Source: Pedobacter cryophilus (GTDB taxonomy: Bacteria > Bacteroidota > Bacteroidia > Sphingobacteriales > Sphingobacteriaceae). Taken from it: 64,000 nt of DNA. Shown here piece after piece: positions 44,831-53,432 of the stretch; within the stretch, counting starts at the first letter, position 1, and each line of letters opens with the position of its first letter. Where the stretch lies: assembly GCF_005116455.1 (NCBI RefSeq), contig NZ_SWBP01000002.1, positions 1 through 64,000 of the forward strand. Direction: 5' to 3'. A program made the translations under genes and the position numbers. The notes beneath the pieces were generated by a model that saw only the letters and a program-made list of their open reading frames with translations, had not been told where the DNA came from and did not search any database.

Positions 44831-46006
44831 ATGGAAGCATACATAATAGCAGGATATAGAACCGCAGTTGGTAAATCAGCAAAAGGCGTTTTTCGTTTTA
44901 CTCGAGCAGATGATTTAGCTGCTGAAGTCATTAGAGAATTAGTAGCATCTGTTCCTAATCTTGATAAAACACAAATAGACGATGTAATCGTAGGAAACGC
45001 TACGCCAGAAGCAGAGCAGGGGCTAAATATTGGTAGAATGATTTCTTTAATGGGATTAGATACTGATAAAGTTCCTGGGATGACGATGAACAGATATTGC
45101 GCATCGGGCTTAGAAACCATTGCCACGGCAGTTGCAAAAATTAAAGCCGGAATGGCAAATTGTATTGTTGCTGGTGGGGTAGAAGTGATGAGTGGAATGC
45201 CTTTTGGCGGATGGAAAATTGTTCCAAATCCAGAGGTGGCCATAAAAAATCCAGATTGGTATTGGGGAATGGGATTAACTGCAGAAGCTGTAGCTAATGA
45301 GTTTAATGTGAACCGAGAAGATCAAGATGAGTTTGCATTTAAATCGCATCAAAAAGCAGTTGAAGCCATCAAAAATGGGCATTTAAAAGATGGCGTTTTA
45401 CCAATTACGGTAAAAGAAAACTACGTGGATGCCAACATGAAGAAGAAAACCAGAGAATATATAGTGGATACTGATGAAGGTCCAAGGGCAGATACCAGCA
45501 CTTCGGCTTTAGCTAAATTAAAACCGGTTTTTGCAGCTGGAGGGTCGGTAACAGCCGGTAATTCTTCTCAAACTTCAGACGGGGCTGCATTTGTTTTAGT
45601 GGTTTCAGAAAAAATGTTGAAAGAACTTAATGTACAGCCTATCGCTCGTTTAGTAAGCTATTCGGTAGCTGGTGTTCCACCAAGAATAATGGGAATTGGT
45701 CCAATAGAAGCAATACCAATGGCATTAAAGCAAGCCAACATGAAGTTAGACGATATGGATTTAATAGAATTGAACGAAGCTTTTGCTTCGCAATCACTAG
45801 CCATCATCAGAAAACTAGACTTAAATACCGATAAACTAAATGTGAATGGTGGTGCAATTGCATTAGGGCATCCACTAGGTTGTACCGGAGCAAAACTAAG
45901 TGTGCAAATATTCAACGAATTAAAAAGAAGAAACCAGAAATACGGAATGGTGACCATGTGCGTAGGCAGCGGACAAGGTGCGGCAGGGATATTTGAAATG
46001 CTATAA
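44831..46006 (+). CDS. Acetyl-CoA acyltransferase (thiolase)
   Basis: Cleaves 3-ketoacyl-CoA with CoA to acetyl-CoA and a shortened acyl-CoA. The 391-residue protein has the nucleophile Cys in MNRYCASGLETIATAVAKI, the His motif NGGAIALGHPLGCTGAKLS and the C-terminal CVGSGQGAAGIFE. It lies between the multifunctional enzyme and the acyl-CoA dehydrogenase; fadA is a reasonable name in context. Confidence 0.95.
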   Translation: MEAYIIAGYRTAVGKSAKGVFRFTRADDLAAEVIRELVASVPNLDKTQIDDVIVGNATPEAEQGLNIGRMISLMGLDTDKVPGMTMNRYCASGLETIATAVAKIKAGMANCIVAGGVEVMSGMPFGGWKIVPNPEVAIKNPDWYWGMGLTAEAVANEFNVNREDQDEFAFKSHQKAVEAIKNGHLKDGVLPITVKENYVDANMKKKTREYIVDTDEGPRADTSTSALAKLKPVFAAGGSVTAGNSSQTSDGAAFVLVVSEKMLKELNVQPIARLVSYSVAGVPPRIMGIGPIEAIPMALKQANMKLDDMDLIELNEAFASQSLAIIRKLDLNTDKLNVNGGAIALGHPLGCTGAKLSVQIFNELKRRNQKYGMVTMCVGSGQGAAGIFEML

Positions 46007-46124
46007 TAAAAGGAATCAAGATAGGAGTATCAAGAATCAAGATGCTTTTATGGTTAAATTATAAATTTTTATGCGATTTGAAAGTGTCTTGATACTTGAT
46101 ACTCGCTACTTAATACTAAACAGT
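46007..46124 (+). repeat. Hairpin repeat before acyl-CoA dehydrogenase gene (copy B)
   Basis: GAGTATCAAGAATC (46025-46038) pairs with GATACTTGATACTC (46091-46104) with one mismatch. Loop words ATGCTTTTATGG and TTTATGCGATTT correspond to those of copy A. The right arm again ends exactly 20 nt before the ATG, followed by GCTACTTAATACTAAACAGT. Confidence 0.8.
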
Positions 46125-47915
46125 ATGGAAACACTAGAAAAAAAATCAATCAAAGGCGGTGAGTTTATCATCAGTGAAACTAATTTTCAAGACGTATTTA
46201 TTCCTGAAGAATTTGATGAAGAGCAATTAATGATTAAGAAAACCTGCCAGGATTTCTTAGAAGCAGAAGTTTATCCAAATTTGGATAGAATAGATAGCCA
46301 AGAAGAAGGTTTGATGCAATCTTTAATGGATAAAGCAGGCGAACTAGGTTTATTAGCAGTTTCTATTCCAGAAGAATACGGTGGTTTTGGAAAGAATTTT
46401 AATACTTCTATGCTGGTTGCAGATGTAGTTGGCTCGGGTCATTCATTTGCGGTGGCACTTTCTGCGCATACAGGAATTGGTACTTTACCTATTCTTTATT
46501 ACGGAGATCAAGCACAAAAAGATAAATACATTCCAAAATTAGCTTCTGGCGAGTGGAAAGCTTCTTATTGTTTAACCGAGCCAAATTCTGGTTCTGATGC
46601 TAACAGTGGAAGAACAAAAGCTGTTTTAAATGAAGCCGGAACACATTATATTGTCAACGGACAAAAAATGTGGATTACCAATGGTGGCTTTGCTGATATT
46701 TTTATTGTTTTTGCCAAAATTGATGATGATAAAAATCTATCCGCTTTTATTGTTGAGAAAGATTTTGGTGGAATCACCATGAATCCCGAAGAGCATAAAA
46801 TGGGAATCAAAGGATCATCAACTCGGCAGGTGTTTTTTAACGATTGTCCTGTTCCTAAAGAAAACCTACTTTCTGAAAGAGAGAACGGATTTAAAATAGC
46901 AGTAAATATTTTAAATATTGGGCGTATAAAATTAGGCGCCGCAGCTATTGGTTCTTCTAGAAAAGTATTGGATCATGCTATTAATTATTCAAATGAAAGA
47001 GTTCAGTTTGGATTGAATATTTCAAAATTTGGAGCCATTAGATATAAACTGGCAGAAATGGCAGTAAGGAATTTTGCGGTAGAAAGTGCTACTTACAGAG
47101 CTGGTCAAAATATTGATGATGCTTATGATGCTTTAGTAGCTGGCGGAATGGATATGGCGAAAGCTAAGTTGAAATCAACTGAGACTTTTGCAGTAGAATG
47201 CGCCATTATCAAAGTTTGGGGATCAGAAATGTTGGATTATATTGTAGATGAAGGCGTACAGGTTTACGGCGGAATGGGTTATTCTGCAGATGCGCCAATG
47301 GATAGAGCTTATCGCGATAGCCGAATCAACAGGATATTTGAAGGAACTAATGAAATCAACAGATTGCTGATTGTAGATATGCTTTTAAAAAGAGCGATGA
47401 AAGGTGAGCTAGATTTAATGACTCCAGCCCAAGCTGTAGCAGGCGAATTAATGTCGATTCCCGAATTTGGTGAGGAAGATGATGCCTTATTTGCAGCAGA
47501 AAAGAAAACTTTAAAGAATTTAAAGAAAGCAGGTTTAATGATTGCTGGTGCAGCAGTACAAAAACTAATGATGACACTTTCTAAAGAGCAAGAAATTTTA
47601 ATGAACATTGCCGATATTATTGGCTCGGTTTACGTGGCAGAATCAACCATTTTAAGAGTCGAAAAATTAGTGAGTATCAAAGGCGAGGAAGCTTGTAAAG
47701 GGCAATTAGATATGATGCGTATTTACTTGCAAGAATGTGTAGATAAAACCCACTTAGCAGGTAAAGAAGCTTTAAACTCTTTTGCCGAAGGCGATGAATT
47801 AAATATGATGTTAATGGGCTTACGCCGATTCACTAAAACAGCGCCTTTTAATATCAAAGATGCCAGACAAAGAGTTGCGAAGCAATTAATTGATGCGAAT
47901 AAATATTGTTATTAA
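46125..47915 (+). CDS. Acyl-CoA dehydrogenase
   Basis: FAD-dependent first enzyme of beta-oxidation, 596 residues from ATG 46125 (METLEKKSIKGGEFIISETN). FAD/substrate segments: YCLTEPNSGSDANSGRTKAV, MWITNGGFADIFIVFAK, GIKGSSTRQVFFNDCPVP, and the C-terminal VYGGMGYSADAPMDRAYRDS followed by RINRIFEGTNEINR with the catalytic-region Glu. About 200 extra C-terminal residues beyond the core resemble the long-chain (VLCAD-like) type. A frame starting at 46071 would translate the hairpin repeat (LDTRYLILNS) and is rejected. Last gene of the operon; a strong terminator follows. Confidence 0.94.
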   Translation: METLEKKSIKGGEFIISETNFQDVFIPEEFDEEQLMIKKTCQDFLEAEVYPNLDRIDSQEEGLMQSLMDKAGELGLLAVSIPEEYGGFGKNFNTSMLVADVVGSGHSFAVALSAHTGIGTLPILYYGDQAQKDKYIPKLASGEWKASYCLTEPNSGSDANSGRTKAVLNEAGTHYIVNGQKMWITNGGFADIFIVFAKIDDDKNLSAFIVEKDFGGITMNPEEHKMGIKGSSTRQVFFNDCPVPKENLLSERENGFKIAVNILNIGRIKLGAAAIGSSRKVLDHAINYSNERVQFGLNISKFGAIRYKLAEMAVRNFAVESATYRAGQNIDDAYDALVAGGMDMAKAKLKSTETFAVECAIIKVWGSEMLDYIVDEGVQVYGGMGYSADAPMDRAYRDSRINRIFEGTNEINRLLIVDMLLKRAMKGELDLMTPAQAVAGELMSIPEFGEEDDALFAAEKKTLKNLKKAGLMIAGAAVQKLMMTLSKEQEILMNIADIIGSVYVAESTILRVEKLVSIKGEEACKGQLDMMRIYLQECVDKTHLAGKEALNSFAEGDELNMMLMGLRRFTKTAPFNIKDARQRVAKQLIDANKYCY

Positions 47916-47931
47916 TTGCAGACGGTTTATC

Positions 47932-47966
47932 AAATAGCCCACGGTTTAAACCGTGGGCTATTTTGT
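47932..47966 (+). terminator. Terminator of the fatty-acid operon
   Basis: A perfect 32-bp palindrome (arms AAATAGCCCACGGTTT and AAACCGTGGGCTATTT, 47932-47963), then TGTTTG. It lies 17 bp after the acyl-CoA dehydrogenase stop. Confidence 0.88.
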
Positions 47967-48535
47967 TTGCCCTATGCCTCGGTCTGTATCCTCACAGACC
48001 GAAATGCAGTAACTTTTTAAATAACCAATTTTGGCAAATGAAAAAGGTTCATTAAAAGTTGATTTTTTTTAACGTTGTAGCGATTCAGAAGATTCCGAAA
48101 TCATCGTTTACTGTTGAATAAAATAATAGGAAAAAATTTGAAAAGTAGGGATAAACCTTGGGTTGTCCTTTACAATTTTTTAACAAACGGATAATCCGAG
48201 GATTATCCCTACACCATTGGCGAATTGGTGACTATAAATCGTATTCTTTTATTAAGTCAAAGATTTAGTAAACTTTATTTTTAATTATAGATTTTATTGT
48301 TCTGGCTATAATAGCTAACCAAGGATCTATATCATCCCAATTATTATAGGGTGATTCTACATCTTTTACCCCCATCTGTCCGTAGTCTTAAGCGTAGCTT
48401 GATTACGGATTAACTAATAAAAAGGAGTTTCTGACTCTTTTTACATGATTTTGTTTCTCCAGAAACCGAAATTTGATTATTAAAAAATAATGCTCTGTGA
48501 AGACATAGAACATGGAAAATAAAGAAATATCAAAT
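47967..48535. other. Intergenic region with small palindromes
   Basis: This region has several short hairpins (CGGTCTGT...ACAGACCG near 47981; GGATAATCCGAGGATTATCC near 48191; ACCATTGGCGAATTGGT near 48212). It contains one short minus-strand reading frame, listed separately. No established gene was recognised. The mixture suggests remnants of lost genes or repeats. Confidence 0.45.
48265..48375 (-). pseudogene. Possible short gene or gene remnant
   Basis: A 36-codon frame reads MGVKDVESPYNNWDDIDPWL and continues AIIARTIKSIIKNKVY to a stop. The amino-acid composition is more protein-like than random A/T-rich sequence, and the ending resembles the C-terminus of a longer protein. The upstream frame is closed by a stop two codons before the nearest ATG region. 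No family was recognised; it could also be chance. Confidence 0.25.
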
Positions 48536-48892
48536 TCAAGCCAAAAATACTTCCGCAGGAATCCCTAATTTTTGATGCAGCACTTTTGCAATTTTAAGGG
48601 TTAAAGGTTTTTTGCCACTTAACAATGCCGAAACATAGCTTTTGCTGCCAATCCAATTGATTAGATCTTTGTTTTTTAAGCCTTCTTCTTCCATTTTTTG
48701 CTTTACAACCAAAAGTGGGTCGGGTTTTGGGATTTTAAAGTGCACATCTTCATATTGTTTAATTAGCAATAAAGCCACTTGTAAATCTTCACCTACTTTA
48801 CTGTCAATAGAAATGTTCAAATCAAATTGAGCATCAACCCAATCTAATAATTCCTGATATTCTTCGTCTGTTTTTAAGATATGTAAATTCAT
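48536..48892 (-). CDS. higA: HigA-type antitoxin
   Basis: 118 residues. The C-terminal half is an XRE-type helix-turn-helix (about 65-115: LKNKDLINWIGSKSYVSALL, then GKKPLTLKIAKVLHQKL GI-type end). The N-terminal half (about 1-55) is the acidic helical region that binds the toxin in HigA proteins. Its start overlaps the toxin stop by one base, the usual toxin-first order of higBA. It should neutralise HigB and repress the shared promoter. Confidence 0.9.
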   Translation of the reverse strand: MNLHILKTDEEYQELLDWVDAQFDLNISIDSKVGEDLQVALLLIKQYEDVHFKIPKPDPLLVVKQKMEEEGLKNKDLINWIGSKSYVSALLSGKKPLTLKIAKVLHQKLGIPAEVFLA

Positions 48893-49200
48893 TAGTGTTT
48901 AAATTTTATGGTTGATACATCTATTTTATCATATTCTTTATGAGTCCCAAACCACTTAATTTGAATCACTTTATAAATAAAAATAACTCTAATCACCAGT
49001 CTATAATGGTTGCCCATAATATTAATTACTACACGGTCATCACCTACTAAACTTGCATTTTTATAAGTCGCTTTTAGCTCCTGAAAATTTTTAAAATCAG
49101 CATTTAAAAATTCATAATACCATTCAAGTAAAGCATTCTTTGCTTTTGGATATTCCTGTACATAAGTTAAAAGTGTTTTTCGGTTGATGATGTTAAACAT
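48892..49200 (-). CDS. higB: HigB-type mRNA interferase toxin
   Basis: 102-residue RelE-fold toxin of the HigB group, with the typical segments YPKAKNALLEWYYEF, NFQELKATYKNASLV, VGDDRVVINIMGNHYRLVIR and VIQIKWFGTHKEYDKID. Such toxins cut mRNA on the ribosome. The frame is intact and is preceded by a well-formed promoter with operator-like repeats, so the module looks functional, unlike the ParE-type remnant at 16737-17194. Confidence 0.92.
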   Translation of the reverse strand: MFNIINRKTLLTYVQEYPKAKNALLEWYYEFLNADFKNFQELKATYKNASLVGDDRVVINIMGNHYRLVIRVIFIYKVIQIKWFGTHKEYDKIDVSTIKFKH

Positions 49201-49205
49201 TTAGA

Positions 49206-49251
49206 GTTTACTTATAGTGAACAAAGTTAAAAGTTTTCTATTAGTAAACAA
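49206..49251 (-). promoter_or_regulatory. Promoter and putative operator of higBA
   Basis: On the minus strand TAACTTTG (49229-49222) matches TAnnTTTG exactly, and TTG (49251-49249) lies 19 bp upstream, the expected -33 spacing. The words GTTTACT (49206-49212), AGTGAAC (49216-49222) and AGTAAAC (49243-49249) are direct or inverted copies of one half-site. They flank the -7 box and overlap the -33 box, as expected for an autoregulatory HigA operator. Confidence 0.65.
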
Positions 49252-49310
49252 GTTGTTTTGACAATTTAGATTTCTTATCATCAAAATGAAGTTCTTTAGC
49301 TAGTAAATCA

Positions 49311-51170
49311 TCAATTTTTGATCTCCAACTCCTGTTCTTCTTTCTTTTTTTGTTCTTGTTCTTTTTCTGTTTTTTTCTCGTCTCGCCGTACTTCTCTTTT
49401 CTCTTTTCTTTCTTTTAAATTTTCTTTAATAGAAGAAAAAGCGTCCTTAGCATCATCAACTAAGCTTCCGATTTTTGCAGCGCTCTTTTTAAGTTTAGCT
49501 TCTTTTTCTCGGCTCACCCCAACACTTTCTTTTACACCCGTAAAAAGAGATTGCCACAGGTAATTAAAAAAAGAAGCATAATAGGGTCGGCTATATAAAA
49601 TACGCCCTTCGGTAAATTCTCCCTTTTTAGAAGGATTTTCAGATTTGATGATAAAACCATTGGCAACGGTAGAAATAAAACCTTGATCTTTTAGGTTTCC
49701 ATTTTCTTCTCGTTTTAAAATACTCACATTTAAATCAGAATAATAAAATTGCATGGTGCCTCTTGCTATGTTTTGATTGGCCTTTACATCAAATGAAACC
49801 TTACTTATGGTGGCAGATTTTATTTCGGCCATGCCTAAAGGTTTAACTATTTCATTTAAAATTTTGCCGTTAAAAGCACCAACCGTACCGCTATAATCAT
49901 GGGCGCCAAGTTCACTTCTCATGTAAAATTTCATATTTAAACTTACCGGGGCTTTTCCAAATATTTCGGCCTTAACATTAGCAATCATTACGTCATCCTT
50001 TTTTAGCGAAGCAATATTATTGGTTACATTATTTATAGTTCCACGTAAGTTGTTAAACCTAATAATACCGGTACGCTTACTTTTTGCATCATACTCAGCA
50101 TAGCTAATATTTACATTGTTGAGATTAACTTGCTTAATGCGCATATCTAAAGCTACGTTTAGCAATTGTTGATGTGGGAATTTTCCGGTTTTGTCTGTTC
50201 TTTTTCTGTGGTAGGCATTGTTATTATAAACATCCACTCTTGCTTTCTCAATCGAAAGTGATTCGGCCATTAGAATTTGCTGCTTTAAGAATAAGTCGAA
50301 ATCAACATCTTTAATAATGATATTTTCAAAATCCAAGTCAAATCTGTCTTTTGCATAGCCTGCTTTCTCATGAAACGCTGCTTTACTTAGCCGGGGTTCC
50401 ATTTTTACATTTTTTAACAGCAATTCATTTCTAATCGTCGAAAAACTGAGTTCGCTGGTTTTTACATAATACAAGCTATCAGGAGTGGCAATTTGATAGT
50501 CTTTAATATTGATTTCTACATTTTTAGTGTAATAAACCCTGTTTTTATCTTGTGATGCTAAGGAGTCAATTAATAAATCATTAATAGTAATATTTAGATT
50601 TTTTAAAGAGGTTTGCTTTTTTTGCTCGTTGCTATTATTTACAAAAGTAAAATCTACGTCCTTAAGTTGAATAGTATTGATTTTTAGCTCTTTAAATATT
50701 TCTTTAATCAGTTCATAAGGGTTTTTCTTTTTCTTAAGCGTATCAACAATGTCGTTATAAGGCTGTCTGTTATTCGTGATTTTAAGTTGTGGATGATCAA
50801 TAATAATGTTGGCTATATTTAATTTTTTGGTGCTTACCGCTTCTTTCGCATTGGCTTTATTAATAATCAATTCGTCAACAGCTAATTCGTAAAGATTATC
50901 TGGAGCCTCATTTGTAATTTTTAGTTTCTCGTAAACTTCCATAATGGGCGTGAGTTTGAAATCTACCAAATTAAGATTCCCATTTATAGGATTTACATCA
51001 AGGCTTTTGTATTCTATTTTGTACAAGCTATCAGTTGAGTTGATCACTGCCTGTTTAAGCTGTTCTTCTAAAAGTGGTTTCCAGTTTCTTTGCAGGTACT
51101 TTGCGCCAAAGAATAAACCAATACCAGTGATTAAAATAATACCAAGCAGCCACAATAGAATTTTTTTCAT
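49311..51170 (-). CDS. AsmA-like envelope protein
   Basis: 619 residues. One N-terminal membrane helix (about 4-24, ILLWLLGIILITGIGLFFGA) is followed by a long beta-rich region of the AsmA/DUF748 type, with segments such as YKSLDVNPINGNLNLVDFKL near residue 55 and repeated DVDF/NVNISY strands. The last about 60 residues are almost purely Lys/Glu/Arg (coiled or disordered). AsmA-like proteins span the periplasm and help move lipids or affect outer-membrane assembly. The family assignment is tentative, based on architecture. It is monocistronic. Confidence 0.65.
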   Translation of the reverse strand: MKKILLWLLGIILITGIGLFFGAKYLQRNWKPLLEEQLKQAVINSTDSLYKIEYKSLDVNPINGNLNLVDFKLTPIMEVYEKLKITNEAPDNLYELAVDELIINKANAKEAVSTKKLNIANIIIDHPQLKITNNRQPYNDIVDTLKKKKNPYELIKEIFKELKINTIQLKDVDFTFVNNSNEQKKQTSLKNLNITINDLLIDSLASQDKNRVYYTKNVEINIKDYQIATPDSLYYVKTSELSFSTIRNELLLKNVKMEPRLSKAAFHEKAGYAKDRFDLDFENIIIKDVDFDLFLKQQILMAESLSIEKARVDVYNNNAYHRKRTDKTGKFPHQQLLNVALDMRIKQVNLNNVNISYAEYDAKSKRTGIIRFNNLRGTINNVTNNIASLKKDDVMIANVKAEIFGKAPVSLNMKFYMRSELGAHDYSGTVGAFNGKILNEIVKPLGMAEIKSATISKVSFDVKANQNIARGTMQFYYSDLNVSILKREENGNLKDQGFISTVANGFIIKSENPSKKGEFTEGRILYSRPYYASFFNYLWQSLFTGVKESVGVSREKEAKLKKSAAKIGSLVDDAKDAFSSIKENLKERKEKREVRRDEKKTEKEQEQKKKEEQELEIKN

Positions 51171-51315
51171 ATTTGAAATTTGTGTGGTAAGGCTATTATT
51201 ATACCGTTTCTTTAATTTAAAGGAATTAAATTTTTAAAACTGAAAAGAGAAAGATTTTGAAAGTTATTTTTTAGCTAAAAGGCCTTAAATTAATTTCAGT
51301 TTAATTTTTTGACAT

Positions 51316-51351
51316 AAAAAAACACCAATCTTTTTAAAGATTGGTGTTTTT
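51316..51351 (-). terminator. Terminator of rluB
   Basis: AAAAAAACACCAATCTTT and AAAGATTGGTGTTTTTA form a perfect stem of about 15 bp with a 2-nt spacer. It is 34 bp after the rluB stop on the minus strand, with a T-run in that direction. Confidence 0.88.
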
Positions 51352-51384
51352 AGTAAAGAGAATTAAAAAGGATGATTTACAAAA

Positions 51385-53220
51385 TTATCCCTTTACAAAA
51401 TGTTTCAACTGAATAATTTCTTGGTCAGTTAAATATCTCCATCTGCCTCTGGTTAAATCTTTCTTGGTTAAATTAGCATAAATTACCCTATCTAATTTTA
51501 CCACTTCGTAACCTAAGCTTTCAAAAATTCTTCTTACAATACGGTTTTTACCACTATGAATTTGAATACCAATTTCATTTTTAGCGCCACCAGTTACATA
51601 TTTAACTTCATCAGGCTTAATTAAACCGTCTTCTAGCTCTAAACCAAAGGCAATTTTGTTAAAATCTCCTTGAGAAAGGTTTCTGCTTAACTCTACCTGA
51701 TAAATTTTGCTGATGCTATTTTTTGGATGAGAAAGTTTATCGGCTAACTCTCCATCATTGGTCATCAATAAAAGTCCTGTGGTGTTTCTGTCTAATCTTC
51801 CAACTGGGTAAATACGTTCTTTACTAGCTTTATCTACTAGTTCCATTACCGTTTTTCTTTCCTGAGGATCATCAGTTGTGGTGATATAATCTTTTGGTTT
51901 ATTTAATAAAACATAAACCATTTTTTCTCTTTTTAATAGCTGACCATTGTATCTGATATCATCTACCATTGGGTTTACTTTGGTGCCCAATTCAGAAACG
52001 GGTTCGCCATTTACGCTCACTACTCCAGCTGCAATCAATTCGTCGGCTTTTCTTCTAGAGCAAATGCCGGCATTAGAAATAAATCTGTTTAATCTAACCA
52101 GTTCGCCATCTTTTTTAAATGCAGGTTTAGAACTGCTTCTGGTTCTTAATTTTACTTGGTCATCATTAAATTCATTTGATGAGGTATTTTTTTCATCATC
52201 TTCTCTTTTCTTATGAGGTCGGCTGTAATTGTCGCTTCTGTTTTCATCAGATCCACTGCGTGGTCTATCGCCAAAAGGCTTTTTATCTCTATCAAAAGAT
52301 CCTTCTCTTTTATCACCGTAAGGTTTTCTGTCGCCAGCATCTTCTCTTGGTTTTCTATCGTAAGAACTAGCTTCTCTTGTTGCGTAAGGTTTTTTTTCTC
52401 CAAATCCTTCACGTTTATCGCCATAAGGTTTTCTGTCTGATGATCCTTCGTTTCTAGAGCCAAAAGGTTTTTTATCTCCATAAGAAGAACCTTCACGTTT
52501 ATCGCCGTAAGGTTTTCTATCAGATGAACCTTCGTTTCTAGCGCCAAAAGGTTTTTTATCTCCGTAAGAAGATCCTTCACGTTTATCGCCATAAGGTTTT
52601 CTATCAGAAGATCCTTCGCTTCTAGCTCCAAAAGGTTTTTTATCTCCGTAAGAAGATCCTTCTCTTTTATCGCCGTAAGGTTTTCTATCAGATGAACCTT
52701 CGCTTCTGGTTCCGTAAGATTTTTTTTCTCCGTAAGAAGATCCTTCTCTTTTATCGCCGTAAGGTCTTCTGTCTGATGAACCCTCGCTTCTGGTTCCGTA
52801 AGGTTTTCTGTCGCCAGCACCTTCTCTTTTGTCACCATAAGCTTTTCTATCTTGAAAAGAGCTTTCGCTTCTTGTTCCGTATGGTTTTTTTTCTCCAAAA
52901 GAAGATCCTTCACGTTTTTCACCATAAGGTTTTCTATCGCTAGATCCTTCACTTCTGGTTCCGTAAGGTTTTCTGTCTGAAGAACCCTCACTGCGGGTTC
53001 CATAAGGTTTTTTTTCTCCAAAAGAACTACTTCCTTCTCTTGAGCCATAAGGCTTTTTATCTCTGTTAAATCCAGAATCGTCTTTCTTGCTAAAACTTGA
53101 AGAGGATGATTTAAAGGATTGATCAGATTTTGATCTGCCGGTGGTTTCAGATCTATTTGGCTTATTAGGGCCTCTTCCGGATTTGTCGTCGCGACTGTTC
53201 CTGTTATTATTAAATGGCAT
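51385..53220 (-). CDS. rluB: RluB-type rRNA pseudouridine synthase with repetitive N-terminal domain
   Basis: 611 residues from ATG 53220 (MPFNNNRNSRDDKSGRGPNK). Residues about 370-605 form the enzyme: S4 RNA-binding domain (LVRLNRFISNAGICSRRKAD), then RluB/RsuA catalytic domain with the active-site Asp in YPVGRLDRNTTGLLLM, for pseudouridylation of 23S rRNA. The first about 360 residues are a basic, disordered repeat region built on DRKPYG, DKREGSS and YGDKKPFG, much longer than in enterobacterial RluB (about 290 residues total). The repeat DNA (about 52260-53060) is rich in near-identical copies. A frame from TTG 53253 is rejected because that codon is inside the -7 promoter element. Confidence 0.92.
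   Translation of the reverse strand: MPFNNNRNSRDDKSGRGPNKPNRSETTGRSKSDQSFKSSSSSFSKKDDSGFNRDKKPYGSREGSSSFGEKKPYGTRSEGSSDRKPYGTRSEGSSDRKPYGEKREGSSFGEKKPYGTRSESSFQDRKAYGDKREGAGDRKPYGTRSEGSSDRRPYGDKREGSSYGEKKSYGTRSEGSSDRKPYGDKREGSSYGDKKPFGARSEGSSDRKPYGDKREGSSYGDKKPFGARNEGSSDRKPYGDKREGSSYGDKKPFGSRNEGSSDRKPYGDKREGFGEKKPYATREASSYDRKPREDAGDRKPYGDKREGSFDRDKKPFGDRPRSGSDENRSDNYSRPHKKREDDEKNTSSNEFNDDQVKLRTRSSSKPAFKKDGELVRLNRFISNAGICSRRKADELIAAGVVSVNGEPVSELGTKVNPMVDDIRYNGQLLKREKMVYVLLNKPKDYITTTDDPQERKTVMELVDKASKERIYPVGRLDRNTTGLLLMTNDGELADKLSHPKNSISKIYQVELSRNLSQGDFNKIAFGLELEDGLIKPDEVKYVTGGAKNEIGIQIHSGKNRIVRRIFESLGYEVVKLDRVIYANLTKKDLTRGRWRYLTDQEIIQLKHFVKG
52260..53060 (-). repeat. Tandem coding repeats in rluB
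   Basis: The coding sequence repeats a unit of about 84 bp (28 residues: EGSSDRKPYG, DKREGSSYGD, KKPFGARS). The copies in the middle (about 52420-52790) are nearly identical at DNA level, and those at the ends are more diverged. Several copies have 12-15-bp shorter variants. Copy number is likely to vary between strains by slippage or recombination without breaking the frame. Confidence 0.85.
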
Positions 53221-53250
53221 GCTACAAAAATTAACCTTACAAAAGGGGCA

Positions 53251-53258
53251 CAAAGGTA
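53251..53258 (-). promoter_or_regulatory. -7 promoter element of rluB
   Basis: On the minus strand TACCTTTG (53258-53251) matches TAnnTTTG. It lies 30 bp before the chosen ATG at 53220, giving a leader of about 25 nt. Confidence 0.55.
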
Positions 53259-53363
53259 CTAAAAACTTTAAGTATTAGTAGTTTATCCACAATTTTAAAT
53301 CATAAAATTCGAGCAATTTTTTGCGTAAAATGAAGGGCTTAAAATGGAGTAATTTTGTAACTA

Positions 53364-53395
53364 TTTGAAAATGTGGCATGTAATTTGTAAATTTG
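53364..53395 (+). promoter_or_regulatory. Promoter of the lytic transglycosylase gene
   Basis: TTTG (53364-53367) and TAAATTTG (53388-53395) are separated by 20 bp and match the Bacteroidota -33/-7 consensus. The expected start is near 53401, about 30 nt before the ATG at 53433. Confidence 0.65.
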
Positions 53396-53432
53396 TAAAA
53401 CTTTTTAAGTATTGGGGATTAAAACAAGAATT

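Noticed and set aside
44812-45243. 143-codon minus-strand frame
   Set aside because: Antisense to the thiolase gene, which has all catalytic motifs.
46071-46124. Longer N-terminus of acyl-CoA dehydrogenase
   Set aside because: The extra residues are a translation of the hairpin repeat, and the thiolase gene shows the same spacer outside its coding region.
52152-53048. 298-codon minus-strand frame overlapping rluB
   Set aside because: It is a shifted reading of the rluB repeat DNA. The rluB frame has the conserved enzyme domain downstream and a promoter; the other has no recognisable protein.
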